Part shown: positions 1 through 7,741 of the stretch, one piece after another
How the letters are laid out: the number at the start of each line of letters is the position of its first letter
Position numbering within the stretch: the stretch's first letter is position 1
From: Gammaproteobacteria bacterium
GTDB taxonomy: Bacteria; Pseudomonadota; Gammaproteobacteria; Tenderiales; Tenderiaceae
Direction: 5' to 3'
NCBI GenBank assembly: GCA_021731365.1
Contig: JAKFXL010000013.1
Location: 1-64,000 of the forward strand
DNA: 64,000 bases
Position numbers and translations under genes: made by a program
The notes under the pieces: model-generated
What the model was told of the DNA's origin: nothing
The model's input: only the letters and a program-made list of their open reading frames with translations
Database searches by the model: none

Positions 1-90
1 GCTGCTATTGGTGCAGTCATGCGCAAGATTGTGCACGTCTGTTTTGGTGTACTGAAAAATCAACAGGCTTATTCTCTACAAGCGGCATAA
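1..90 (+). CDS. C-terminal end of an IS110-family transposase (partial)
   Basis: The first 30 codons are open from base 1 and end in TAA. They encode AAIGAVMRKIVHVCFGVLKN and a short tail, which looks like the last helix of IS110/IS116-type transposases (the AxRKL..xxxGVLK pattern). The catalytic part lies outside the window, so activity cannot be judged. No inverted repeat is visible after the stop, as expected for IS110, which usually lacks terminal repeats. The call rests on a short match and could be wrong. Confidence 0.6.
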   Translation, partial: AAIGAVMRKIVHVCFGVLKNQQAYSLQAA

Positions 91-148
91 TTGCTACTTG
101 TAGAGGTGAGGGAGAGATGGTATCTACATTAACTAGGCTGTGCTTGCG

Positions 149-2158
149 TTAAATCACCCGCTCATTGCCGCCATCAATTGGAATCTGTGCAGCGGTTGTT
201 TTTGCAAACAGTGGTCCACAGAGTTCGCAGGTCAGTTCGGCTACATCGTGGCTGGTCACTTCTGTTTTTAACACATTCTTGCGTTTGTACTGTTCTACAG
301 TCAGACCATAGTGTTTGGCGCGGGCGGCGAGTACTTCGTCGGTCCAGATGCCGGTATCGAAGACGCAATCCGGATGGAGTGTATTGATACGGATGTTGTC
401 CGCGCCCCACTCGAGCGCAGCGATGCGGGTCATCTGTGTCAGCGCGGCTTTGGTGGCGGAGTAGGCGACGGCGCCGGGGCCGGGGGCGGGCACGTTTTTG
501 GAACCCATGGCGACGACGCGGCCACCTTTCGGTGCTAGTTTCAGGAATGGATAGGTTTCACGCATCAATACCAGGTTGGCGTCGAGGTTGATGGTCATCA
601 CCTTGCGCCACTCTTCGCTGCTGAGGCTGTCGATGCGTTTGCCGCCGGGGAAGATGCCGGCGTTGAGCACGACCATATCAAGGCCGCCGAAGTGGGTGAC
701 GCCCTGTTTGATGGCGGCGATCAGTTTGGCTTCATCGGCGACGTCGCAGGTGATGCCGAGATAGTCGGCGCGTTTGAAGAGTGTTTCGATCTTGGGATCG
801 ATGTCGAGCGCGATGACCGCTGCGCCGCGTTTGAGCATCGATTCAACACACGCCTTGCCGATGCCGGAGGCGGCGCCGGTGATGAGTGCAATCTCGCCCT
901 GGAACTGTGGTGCGCTGCCGCCCTTGCGCAGCTTGGCCTGCTCCAGATCCCAGTACTCCATGTCGAAGATGTCCTTCGCCGAGAGCGCCTGCCAGCCGCC
1001 CATCAGTTCGGCGCGGGCGATGATATCCATGGTGTGGTCGTAGATGTCGGTGACGATCTGCGCCTCTTTGGCACTCTTGCCGACGCTGATCATGCCCAGT
1101 GTTTTGTCGAGGATGACACGCGGTGCGGGATCGACCATGGTCTTTGGTTCGCGGGCATCGGAGGCGTGTTGATTGAAATAGTTTTTATACGTCTCGACAT
1201 AACCCGCAACATCACGGCCAACCTGTGGCAGTCGTTTAGTGCGAATCACATGATCAGGGGTGGCGGGGCCTTGTTGGGCGATCTTGCTTACGTCGCTGCG
1301 GTTGCAGAAGCTCATCGCCTTGGCATCACGCTGGCTGCGCAGCACTACCGGAAAGCCAGCGGCCTTTGAAATGTCACGGCGCAGTGCGGCGAGTGCAAGA
1401 GCATCGGCGCTGTTGTTGGCAGGTGTGTCGTAATCCAACTCCCAGGCGCTTTGTGACTTGATGTAATCCTCGGCCATGCCGACCAGTTTGATCATGCGTT
1501 CGTATGAGGTTTTGGCATCGTCGGCAAAGGAGAAGATGCCGTGGTTCATCAGCACCATGCCGATGGTATTGGCGTTGTGCTGCTTCTCGAACTCGATGGC
1601 GCAGAGGCGGGCGAGGTCGAAGCCGGGCATGATGTAGGGGACGATGACGATGGTGTCGCCGTAGATCTGTTTGATCTTCTGCAAACCATTCGGTGTATTG
1701 GTGATAGTGACCAGTGCATCGGCGTGGGTGTGGTCAACAAACTTGTAGGGCAGGGTGGCGTGCAGGATTGCCTCTACCGAAGGTGTGGGCGCAGCGGCAT
1801 CAGTCATGTGGGTGCGCAGTTCGTTGACCATCTGCGGGTCGCTGAGTGATTCGAGCTTGGCGAGTTTGATCAGGTGGTCGAGTTTGACTGCCGGAAAGCC
1901 GGGGCGATCGATGGTCTCCAGATCCCAGCCGCTGCCTTTAACGCAGAGCAGATCGACATCTTCGCCAACAATATTTTTTTGCGTGATTTTGACCGAGGTA
2001 TTGCCGCCGCCGTGTAATACCAATGTGGTATCACGCCCTAATAGCCGTGAGGTGTAGACACGCAGGCCGAGCTCATCGCTGTACTGTTTGGCTTCGTTAT
2101 CGTCCCAGAGATTTTTCATTATGATGCAGGCCTGTTGATGGCGATTGAGAGCGGCCAT
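149..2158 (-). CDS. Bifunctional class II aldolase / short-chain dehydrogenase
   Basis: A fusion of about 669 residues. Residues ~15-240 form a class II aldolase/adducin domain with zinc-ligand candidates in VDHTHADAL and a later MNHGIFSF. Residues ~425-669 form an SDR domain with a GAASGIGKA nucleotide motif, NAG at the end of a strand, and the YSATK catalytic pair. The architecture matches the rhamnulose-1-phosphate aldolase/lactaldehyde dehydrogenase type (RhaD/RhaEW-like), which yields DHAP plus an aldehyde that the SDR part oxidises or reduces. The real substrate is not shown by the sequence. It is last in a tight operon behind GDPD and a GlpD-like enzyme (29-base gap). The start is ambiguous: an internal ATG at 2119 (MKNLWDD) fits the usual family N-terminus better than 2158, and neither has a strong ribosome site. 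Confidence 0.85.
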   Translation of the reverse strand: MAALNRHQQACIIMKNLWDDNEAKQYSDELGLRVYTSRLLGRDTTLVLHGGGNTSVKITQKNIVGEDVDLLCVKGSGWDLETIDRPGFPAVKLDHLIKLAKLESLSDPQMVNELRTHMTDAAAPTPSVEAILHATLPYKFVDHTHADALVTITNTPNGLQKIKQIYGDTIVIVPYIMPGFDLARLCAIEFEKQHNANTIGMVLMNHGIFSFADDAKTSYERMIKLVGMAEDYIKSQSAWELDYDTPANNSADALALAALRRDISKAAGFPVVLRSQRDAKAMSFCNRSDVSKIAQQGPATPDHVIRTKRLPQVGRDVAGYVETYKNYFNQHASDAREPKTMVDPAPRVILDKTLGMISVGKSAKEAQIVTDIYDHTMDIIARAELMGGWQALSAKDIFDMEYWDLEQAKLRKGGSAPQFQGEIALITGAASGIGKACVESMLKRGAAVIALDIDPKIETLFKRADYLGITCDVADEAKLIAAIKQGVTHFGGLDMVVLNAGIFPGGKRIDSLSSEEWRKVMTINLDANLVLMRETYPFLKLAPKGGRVVAMGSKNVPAPGPGAVAYSATKAALTQMTRIAALEWGADNIRINTLHPDCVFDTGIWTDEVLAARAKHYGLTVEQYKRKNVLKTEVTSHDVAELTCELCGPLFAKTTAAQIPIDGGNERVI

Positions 2159-2187
2159 TTTACTGGCTTTGTGTCAGGTTGGCGACC

Positions 2188-3393
2188 TTACTCTGGTGTT
2201 AATGGCAAGGTACGTGTATCTGCAACAGCCTTGCGTTTGGGCAGCATATCTCTGAACTGGTGTAGTAGCCGCTCGGCGGTGGCGCGATAGGCGGTAAGTT
2301 TGCCACCGTAGATGGTGGCGAGGCGTGGCAGGTCGCGGTTGTCGACGTGGAAGATAGTGTCGCGTGGACGTGAGAAGGCGCTACCCATGCTCTTGGGTAA
2401 GACCCGCAGCCCGGCAAAGGTTGACACTATATCTTTGTTGTCGATATTGCGATGGGCGGGAAAGTAGTGTGCCAAGGTCTGGCAAAGATAGCTGATCTCA
2501 CTGGGTAGCGGTGCCACTTTGGCAGGGTCGCCGTGGTAGATCGTTTCAGTGGTGCCGATCATCAGTTTATCTTGCCATGGCATGACAAAGACAGCGCGTT
2601 TATCCTGTGGCGCTTCTACGTAGTAGATACCTTGAGTGATTTGGCCATCAATGATGATGTGGGTGCCTTGTACTAAATCCATGGCAAGTTTGTTGACGGT
2701 GGGGCTGATGCGGCTCAATACCTGATTGCTCCACGGGCCTGCCGCGTTGATGATAAAGCGGGCCTCGCAGAGCTGTTCTTCACCGTTATGGCGGTATCTG
2801 ACGATATAGCCATCGTCATGGTTGGGTTTGCGGAGGCCGCTGACAAACTCGGCGGGCATTAGCAGTTCAGCGCCTAGTGACTGGGCTGAACGCATCACGG
2901 CGGCGGTCAGTGCTGCGTCATCCGTCTGGCCGTCGTAATAACAGAACACTTTCTCAAGTCCACGCAACTCCAATCCATCCAGTGCCGACCAGTCACGCTT
3001 GGGCATCTGTTTGAAACGGGCATCACTGCTTAAACCACCGAGGGCGGCGTAGAGTGCCAGACCACTACGGACTTGCCACGGACGGCGTGTGGTTTCCGGG
3101 TAGATAGGCAGATAGAAGGGTTTGAGTTTGACAAGGTCGGGGGCGTTTTTTAGCAGTAGGGCACGTTCATGCAGACATTCGCGGACCAGATTGAACTGGG
3201 CGCTCTCCAGATAGCGCAGGCCACCGTGAATCAGTTTGCTGGAACGGCTGGAGGTGCCGGCGGCAAGGGCTGTCTGCTCCAGTACCAGCACAGAGTAACC
3301 GGCTGCCGCCGCTGCTTGTGCGACCCCTGCACCGTGGATACCGCCGCCAACGATGACAATATCAAACTGTTTAGGTGACAGAAGAGTGGACAA
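2188..3393 (-). CDS. FAD-dependent glycerol-3-phosphate dehydrogenase, short form
   Basis: Protein of 401 residues that should oxidise sn-glycerol-3-phosphate to dihydroxyacetone phosphate at the membrane, passing electrons to quinone. The N-terminus has the dinucleotide motif VIVGGGIHGAGVA, followed by SSRSSKLIHGGLRYLE, the FAD-contact region of GlpD/GlpA. The late block FAGLRVLPKS and the IYGGKLTAYR segment are also GlpD-like. It is about 100 residues shorter than typical GlpD and ends just after the FAD domain, so the C-terminal helical cap is missing. The only usable start is a TTG at 3393, because an in-frame stop lies just upstream. It begins 12 bases after the GDPD stop, which suggests translational coupling. 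Confidence 0.85.
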   Translation of the reverse strand: MSTLLSPKQFDIVIVGGGIHGAGVAQAAAAAGYSVLVLEQTALAAGTSSRSSKLIHGGLRYLESAQFNLVRECLHERALLLKNAPDLVKLKPFYLPIYPETTRRPWQVRSGLALYAALGGLSSDARFKQMPKRDWSALDGLELRGLEKVFCYYDGQTDDAALTAAVMRSAQSLGAELLMPAEFVSGLRKPNHDDGYIVRYRHNGEEQLCEARFIINAAGPWSNQVLSRISPTVNKLAMDLVQGTHIIIDGQITQGIYYVEAPQDKRAVFVMPWQDKLMIGTTETIYHGDPAKVAPLPSEISYLCQTLAHYFPAHRNIDNKDIVSTFAGLRVLPKSMGSAFSRPRDTIFHVDNRDLPRLATIYGGKLTAYRATAERLLHQFRDMLPKRKAVADTRTLPLTPE

Positions 3394-3405
3394 ATCAATT
3401 CAGCT

Positions 3406-4164
3406 CTATTCGATTGCCTGACAACGGCTCATCAGGACTTTGTCTTTTAACATCTCCGCCACCGCCATGGTTTCGACATAATGGGCCCCCAGTGCGGCCA
3501 ATTCATGGGCAACCTTAGGTAGATCCACTTCATAGAAGGCCCACTTCCATGGCCCACGCCAGAGAGATGTCGCTGATTTTGGGATTTTAGTGTAGTTGCA
3601 GATGAGGTAGTCAGGTGCCAGGCCGGTGGCGATGGAGAGAGACTCATCATTGTATTTGGTTAAAATCCAGCCAATTTTTTTGAACCCCATGGCACGTCCA
3701 CAACGCAGTGAGAGGTCATCGTAGGCGATCAGGATGCAGCGATCGAGTATCGGTTTGCAGGTCTGAAGCAGTGTTTTCATCACCTTTTCAATGCCAAAGG
3801 CATCAAGGGATTCCTGCTTGATCTCAACCAGGGCGCGTGCATTGGGCCACTGTTCAAAGAGCGCAACAACGTCAGCCAGTGCCGGGATGCCAACACGGGC
3901 AAATTTACGGGGGTGGAGTTTTGCCTCATTGACCAATATGCCATCAAGCTGTTCGTAGTTGAGGTTAAAAATACGCTTGTTGGTCCCCGTGGTACGTTTC
4001 AGGCTGACATCGTGGAGTACAACCGGGATGCCATCCTTGGTGAACTGCACATCAAATTCTACATAGTTAACACCCGCTTCAAGCGCGGCCTTAAAGGCTA
4101 CCAGCGTATTTTCAGGATAGCGTTTAGCATAGCCGCGGTGGGCGATCAGAATTGGCGCCTCCAT
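3406..4164 (-). CDS. Glycerophosphodiester phosphodiesterase
   Basis: A 252-residue TIM-barrel GDPD. It hydrolyses glycerophosphodiesters from phospholipid turnover to glycerol-3-phosphate and an alcohol. The signature is clear: IAHRGY near the start, then PENT, the acidic pair in VEFDVQ, and VVLHD. A later EIKQE fits the C-terminal metal-site region. There is no signal peptide, so it looks cytoplasmic (UgpQ-like rather than periplasmic GlpQ). The ATG at 4164 (MEAPILIAHRG) is preferred; the longer reading begins with a TTG two codons earlier. It is first in an operon with the GlpD-like dehydrogenase, which would consume its product. Confidence 0.9.
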   Translation of the reverse strand: MEAPILIAHRGYAKRYPENTLVAFKAALEAGVNYVEFDVQFTKDGIPVVLHDVSLKRTTGTNKRIFNLNYEQLDGILVNEAKLHPRKFARVGIPALADVVALFEQWPNARALVEIKQESLDAFGIEKVMKTLLQTCKPILDRCILIAYDDLSLRCGRAMGFKKIGWILTKYNDESLSIATGLAPDYLICNYTKIPKSATSLWRGPWKWAFYEVDLPKVAHELAALGAHYVETMAVAEMLKDKVLMSRCQAIE

Positions 4165-4297
4165 GCTCAATAATGACTCATAGTTAGTTGTTGTCCTGCG
4201 TGAATAGTTACGTAAATATGAACGTTGTTGCTGGTTGAGTCAATCGCTACACCGGAAAAGCCAACGCGAATGTCTCTGTTATTGTTTGTATTTTGGT

Positions 4298-4633
4298 TTA
4301 ATCGGGGCTGCCAGTGGTCATCAGTGAGTTAATCACCCGGTTATTTTCGAAGTAGACAATAAACCCATCGTAGTGCCAGCGGCTGATGGGGGGCGTGCCA
4401 ACGGCGGCAACGCTGCTCTCTGGTTTGCCAAAGTGTTGTGTAACCTGTTCCATGCTCATGCCACGATGAGGCATGATGCCGATGGCTGTTTTTGGTGATG
4501 TTTGTTGATCCGTCGTGCCAGCTGCTTGTAGGGGCATTGCGCAGCCAGCGGCCAGGATAAAAAACAGTACGGCCAGTGTTGGCATTACGTTGATTGTGGT
4601 GGTGTTGGCAATATTCAGAGGGGCCGGTATCAT
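4298..4633 (-). CDS. Small secreted BamE/SmpA-like protein
   Basis: A 111-residue protein with a hydrophobic N-terminal stretch (LAVLFFILAAGCAMPLQA), readable as a signal peptide cut after LQA or as a weak lipobox ending in AAGC. The mature part contains GMSMEQVTQHFGKP followed by a WHYDGF strand and YFENNRVINS. That is the order seen in BamE/SmpA/OmlA-type small domains. The true BamE of this organism is probably elsewhere, so this is best called a BamE-like envelope protein. It starts four bases after the stop of the GGDEF gene without a visible ribosome site, so coupling is likely. A later ATG at 4585 is possible. Confidence 0.6.
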   Translation of the reverse strand: MIPAPLNIANTTTINVMPTLAVLFFILAAGCAMPLQAAGTTDQQTSPKTAIGIMPHRGMSMEQVTQHFGKPESSVAAVGTPPISRWHYDGFIVYFENNRVINSLMTTGSPD

Positions 4634-4636
4634 CTG

Positions 4637-5575
4637 TCAGGTTGCATCTACTGTATAAAATTTGCAGCAGTTGCGCCCGGCTGATTTTGCCTGGTAGAGG
4701 GCACTGTCGGCGCGTGCAAACAGTTTTGCCTGAGTATCCCCTTTTTGAGTGCAGGTAATGCCGATGCTGACCGTGGCGGAGAGTTGAGTGCCGTCACATA
4801 CAACACACATATCTTCGATTTTTTGACGTAAACGGTTGGCAAGCAGGGTTGCCCCTTTGCGGCCGGTATTGCTGAGCAGGATGACAAACTCTTCGCCCCC
4901 AAAACGGAATACCATGTCAGAACCACGGATTGTTGAGGTGGCGGCCTCAGCAATTGCCTTGATGACACAGTCGCCTACTGAGTGGCCGTGTGTGTCGTTA
5001 ATCTTTTTGAAGTGGTCAATATCCACGGCCAGCATCGATAGCTCTGTGCCATGACGGTGTGCCAGTTGTATTTCACGCTCAATGGAGGCGTCCATGCTGG
5101 CGCGGTTGTTAATCCCTGTTAATGGGTCACGGTGGGCTGCTTCCAAAGCCATTTTGTAGAGCAGGGCGTTGCGAAGAGGATAGACCAGGCCACATAACAG
5201 CGTCTCCAGAAAGGCGGTTTCTGTGGGGGTGAATTTTTTGCGACGGCTGAGAATCAGTTCGCCCAGACTTTCACCTGCAACCACCAGGCGGTAGGTGCAG
5301 CTGTGAGGTGCCACGGTCCCATAGGCGATGGCGATGTCTAGCTCTTTATGGCTGTAGGAGATGTGGTGATAGTTGACCAGCACGCCAATCTCGTGGGCAA
5401 AGAGCTCAATTATCTTGGTTATATCCAGAGTGGTTTGCAGAATGCCTGAGAGGCGCAGCGCTTTTTCCAAGTCGCTTTGAGTTTCGCCCTCCTTTTGGCC
5501 GGGCATGGCAAGTGCCAGCGCACCAAGGCGATCATAACGTGGCTGTTCAAGCTCTTTCTGAGTGACTACATTCAT
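4637..5575 (-). CDS. GGDEF diguanylate cyclase with N-terminal sensory domain
   Basis: A 312-residue cytoplasmic protein predicted to make c-di-GMP from two GTP. Residues ~36-140 look like a GAF-type sensor; residues ~148-305 are a GGDEF domain starting at HRDPLTGINNR. The active loop is GGEEF at 226-230. An RxxD inhibitory site (RGSD, 217-220) lies exactly five residues before it, so product inhibition is expected. The start at 5575 is set by a strong AGGAGGAG ribosome site at 5582-5589; longer readings up to 5722 would run through a sigma-54-like promoter. It is divergent from an ATPase with MshEN c-di-GMP-binding-type modules and is followed by a BamE-like gene. Confidence 0.92.
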   Translation of the reverse strand: MNVVTQKELEQPRYDRLGALALAMPGQKEGETQSDLEKALRLSGILQTTLDITKIIELFAHEIGVLVNYHHISYSHKELDIAIAYGTVAPHSCTYRLVVAGESLGELILSRRKKFTPTETAFLETLLCGLVYPLRNALLYKMALEAAHRDPLTGINNRASMDASIEREIQLAHRHGTELSMLAVDIDHFKKINDTHGHSVGDCVIKAIAEAATSTIRGSDMVFRFGGEEFVILLSNTGRKGATLLANRLRQKIEDMCVVCDGTQLSATVSIGITCTQKGDTQAKLFARADSALYQAKSAGRNCCKFYTVDAT

Positions 5576-5953
5576 TGGCAACTCCTCCTGCTTGTCATCA
5601 GGTATGCCAGATGCGTGCCATTTTTCTTCTTGCATTGTTATACCTAATAAAAACAGACATATAGTCAGGGTGTTTGGGCGTTCGCTCTCTTTTCGCCAAC
5701 TATTTGACAGAGAATTCGGCACATTGTTGCCGCATCTGTCCCCATTTGTGTCGTAAGCGCAACTCTGTCAAGTGTATTAGAGCCTATCATAGGGTGTAAA
5801 TAACAATTGGGCTACGTGCAAAAAATGCAATCAATGGTAAAAAGTTCGTATTGGCAGAGGTATTGGTTTGCCGCCTGTCATTAAATGGCTAGAATGTGAA
5901 CCCTCAAACATTGATTGATGATTCCAACGGGTTACCCAAGGATTAGGGGATAG
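5576..5953. other. Divergent control region between cyclase and pilus ATPase genes
   Basis: No gene is supported in these 378 bases. The region holds the cyclase ribosome site, a sigma-54-like promoter (5605-5620, minus strand) and a perfect pair of 9-base inverted arms, TTGACAGAG at 5704-5712 and CTCTGTCAA at 5763-5771. Those arms lie about 85-165 bases upstream of the promoter, a usual place for enhancer sites. The ATPase side has an AGGGGA ribosome site just before 5954, but no clear promoter was seen. Confidence 0.5.
5605..5620 (-). promoter_or_regulatory. Candidate sigma-54 promoter for the GGDEF gene
   Basis: On the minus strand this reads TGGCACGCATCTGGCA. The -24 block TGGCACG is perfect, and the GG and GC pairs are separated by the required ten bases; only the -12 block departs (TGGC for TTGC). 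Transcription would start near 5593, leaving a short leader that contains the ribosome site and then the ATG at 5575. Confidence 0.55.
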
Positions 5954-7717
5954 ATGCGTACTTACACTCTTAAAAACGCCAAAGATTTACGTGCACTGTT
6001 GCAAGTGCACAAGCGCATGTCTGACATGCGCTTGGGCGAGGTACTGCTGGAAGAGCAGCTGATTAGTGCAGAGCAACTCAACAAGGCGTTGGAATTTCAG
6101 AAGGAGCTCCGTTCCGGACGCCGCCATATTGGACAGATTCTGGTCGAGTCAGGGTTGGTGACTCCCGATCAGCTGAATATCGCACTGGCCAAGAAACTGG
6201 CTATCCCCTACGTCAAGATTGAAAATTTTGATATCGATTCGACCCTGCTGACAGCCATTTCCCCTGAGATTGCCCTGCAACATAGGGTGCTGCCGTTGGC
6301 AGAGATCGACAATTCACTTGTGGTAGCCATGGTTAATCCGCTGGATCACGCGGTCCTTGAGGCGTTGCGTTTTAATTCCAAACGAAATATCGAGTCGGTG
6401 ATGGCTTCTCGGGAGGAGATTGATGCGGCGCTCTCCAAGCATTACAACGAGCATGAGGAGTTTGAGGCGCTGGATAATCTTGATCTGGATATTGATCTGG
6501 ATATTGACCCAGCACCGGAGTTGAATCAGAAAAATGAGGCTGTTCATGTTATTGAGCAGGAGGCGCAAAAGAAGCCGATTGTGCGTCTGGTGAATGCCAT
6601 TATTCTGCAAGCGGTGACCAGCGGTGCCTCGGATATCAATATCCGTCCGGAAAAGGACCGGGTTAATGTTTTTTATCGTGTTGATGGCAAGATGCAGTTT
6701 GTGCGCACCCTGCACCGTTCGTTGCTGCCAGCGTTGGTGAGTCGAATCAAAATCACGGGTCAGATGGATATCTCAGAACGCCGTCTGCCCCAGGGGGGAC
6801 ATGCACGCATGATGCGCCAGGGGCGTCAGGTCGATCTGCGTATCTCCATCATGCCAACGGTGAATGGCGAGAGTGTGGTGATTCGTGTATTGGATAAACA
6901 GGCGGGTTTTCGTCCGCTGAAGGATCTGGGCTTAAATAAACGTGACCTTGAGCTGACTAAGCGGTTGATTACCCGTCCCAATGGAATTTTTCTGGTCACC
7001 GGGCCTACCGGTTCAGGTAAATCAACAACGCTCTACGCGATTCTTGATGAGGTGAAGCGCCGTAACCAGCATATTCTTACGGTTGAAGATCCGGTGGAAT
7101 ATGACATGGAGGGGGTGGAGCAGGTGCAGGTTGCGCTGGCTAAAGGGTATACGTTTGCCAAGGCGTTGCGGCATTTTTTGCGTCACGATCCGGATGTCAT
7201 CATGGTGGGGGAGATTCGTGATGAGGAGACTGCCCAGATTGCCAATAAGGCGGCGCTGACCGGACATCTAGTCTTTAGTACGCTACATACAAATGATGCA
7301 CCATCAACGGTTACCCGCCTGCTGGATATGGGGATTGAGTCCTATCTGCTGAGTACAACGCTGCTGGGTGTGATGGCGCAGCGTCTAATTCGGGTGAATT
7401 GCAAGGAGTGTGTGGACGATGAGGTGCTGGAACCTCATGTATGTAGGGTGTTGAAGCTGAAAGAGGGTGAAAAATTCCGGCGGGGTGCAGGTTGTATTAA
7501 GTGCAACTACTCTGGCTATCAGGGGCGGGTGACTGTCTCTGAGTTGATGGTGGTGACGCCAGAGATCTCTGAACTTATTGCCGATGGAAAAGTGGCGCAA
7601 GAGATCAACAAACTGTCAATTGCACAGGGGATGCGTACGCTGCAAGATAACGCCTTGCAGCTGGCCCGTGACGGTGTGACCTCGATTGAAGAGGTTTATG
7701 CGCTCTGTACAGAGTAA
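5954..7717 (+). CDS. PilB/GspE-family assembly ATPase with MshEN modules
   Basis: A 587-residue hexameric motor ATPase of the type IV pilus/type II secretion class. The N-terminus has two MshEN-type half modules: RLGEVL at 26-31 with LNKALEFQ, and HIGQIL at 58-63 with LNIALAKKLAIPYV. MshEN domains bind c-di-GMP in MshE. The catalytic core has Walker A GPTGSGKST (~350-358), the Asp box and Walker B DPDVIMVGEIRD (~412), and a His box (STLHTNDA). A CxxC...CxxC zinc element follows (CKEC, CIKC). A DLDLDIDLDID acidic linker separates the halves. No pilin, platform or secretin gene is near, so its machine is unknown. The divergent neighbour is a diguanylate cyclase. Confidence 0.92.
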   Translation: MRTYTLKNAKDLRALLQVHKRMSDMRLGEVLLEEQLISAEQLNKALEFQKELRSGRRHIGQILVESGLVTPDQLNIALAKKLAIPYVKIENFDIDSTLLTAISPEIALQHRVLPLAEIDNSLVVAMVNPLDHAVLEALRFNSKRNIESVMASREEIDAALSKHYNEHEEFEALDNLDLDIDLDIDPAPELNQKNEAVHVIEQEAQKKPIVRLVNAIILQAVTSGASDINIRPEKDRVNVFYRVDGKMQFVRTLHRSLLPALVSRIKITGQMDISERRLPQGGHARMMRQGRQVDLRISIMPTVNGESVVIRVLDKQAGFRPLKDLGLNKRDLELTKRLITRPNGIFLVTGPTGSGKSTTLYAILDEVKRRNQHILTVEDPVEYDMEGVEQVQVALAKGYTFAKALRHFLRHDPDVIMVGEIRDEETAQIANKAALTGHLVFSTLHTNDAPSTVTRLLDMGIESYLLSTTLLGVMAQRLIRVNCKECVDDEVLEPHVCRVLKLKEGEKFRRGAGCIKCNYSGYQGRVTVSELMVVTPEISELIADGKVAQEINKLSIAQGMRTLQDNALQLARDGVTSIEEVYALCTE

Positions 7718-7741
7718 GGGTATAACCACTTTTTAAGGATG

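Noticed and set aside
5853-5868. Sigma-54-like TGGCAGAGGTATTGGT upstream of the first pilus ATPase
   Set aside because: The invariant GC of the -12 box is GG here.
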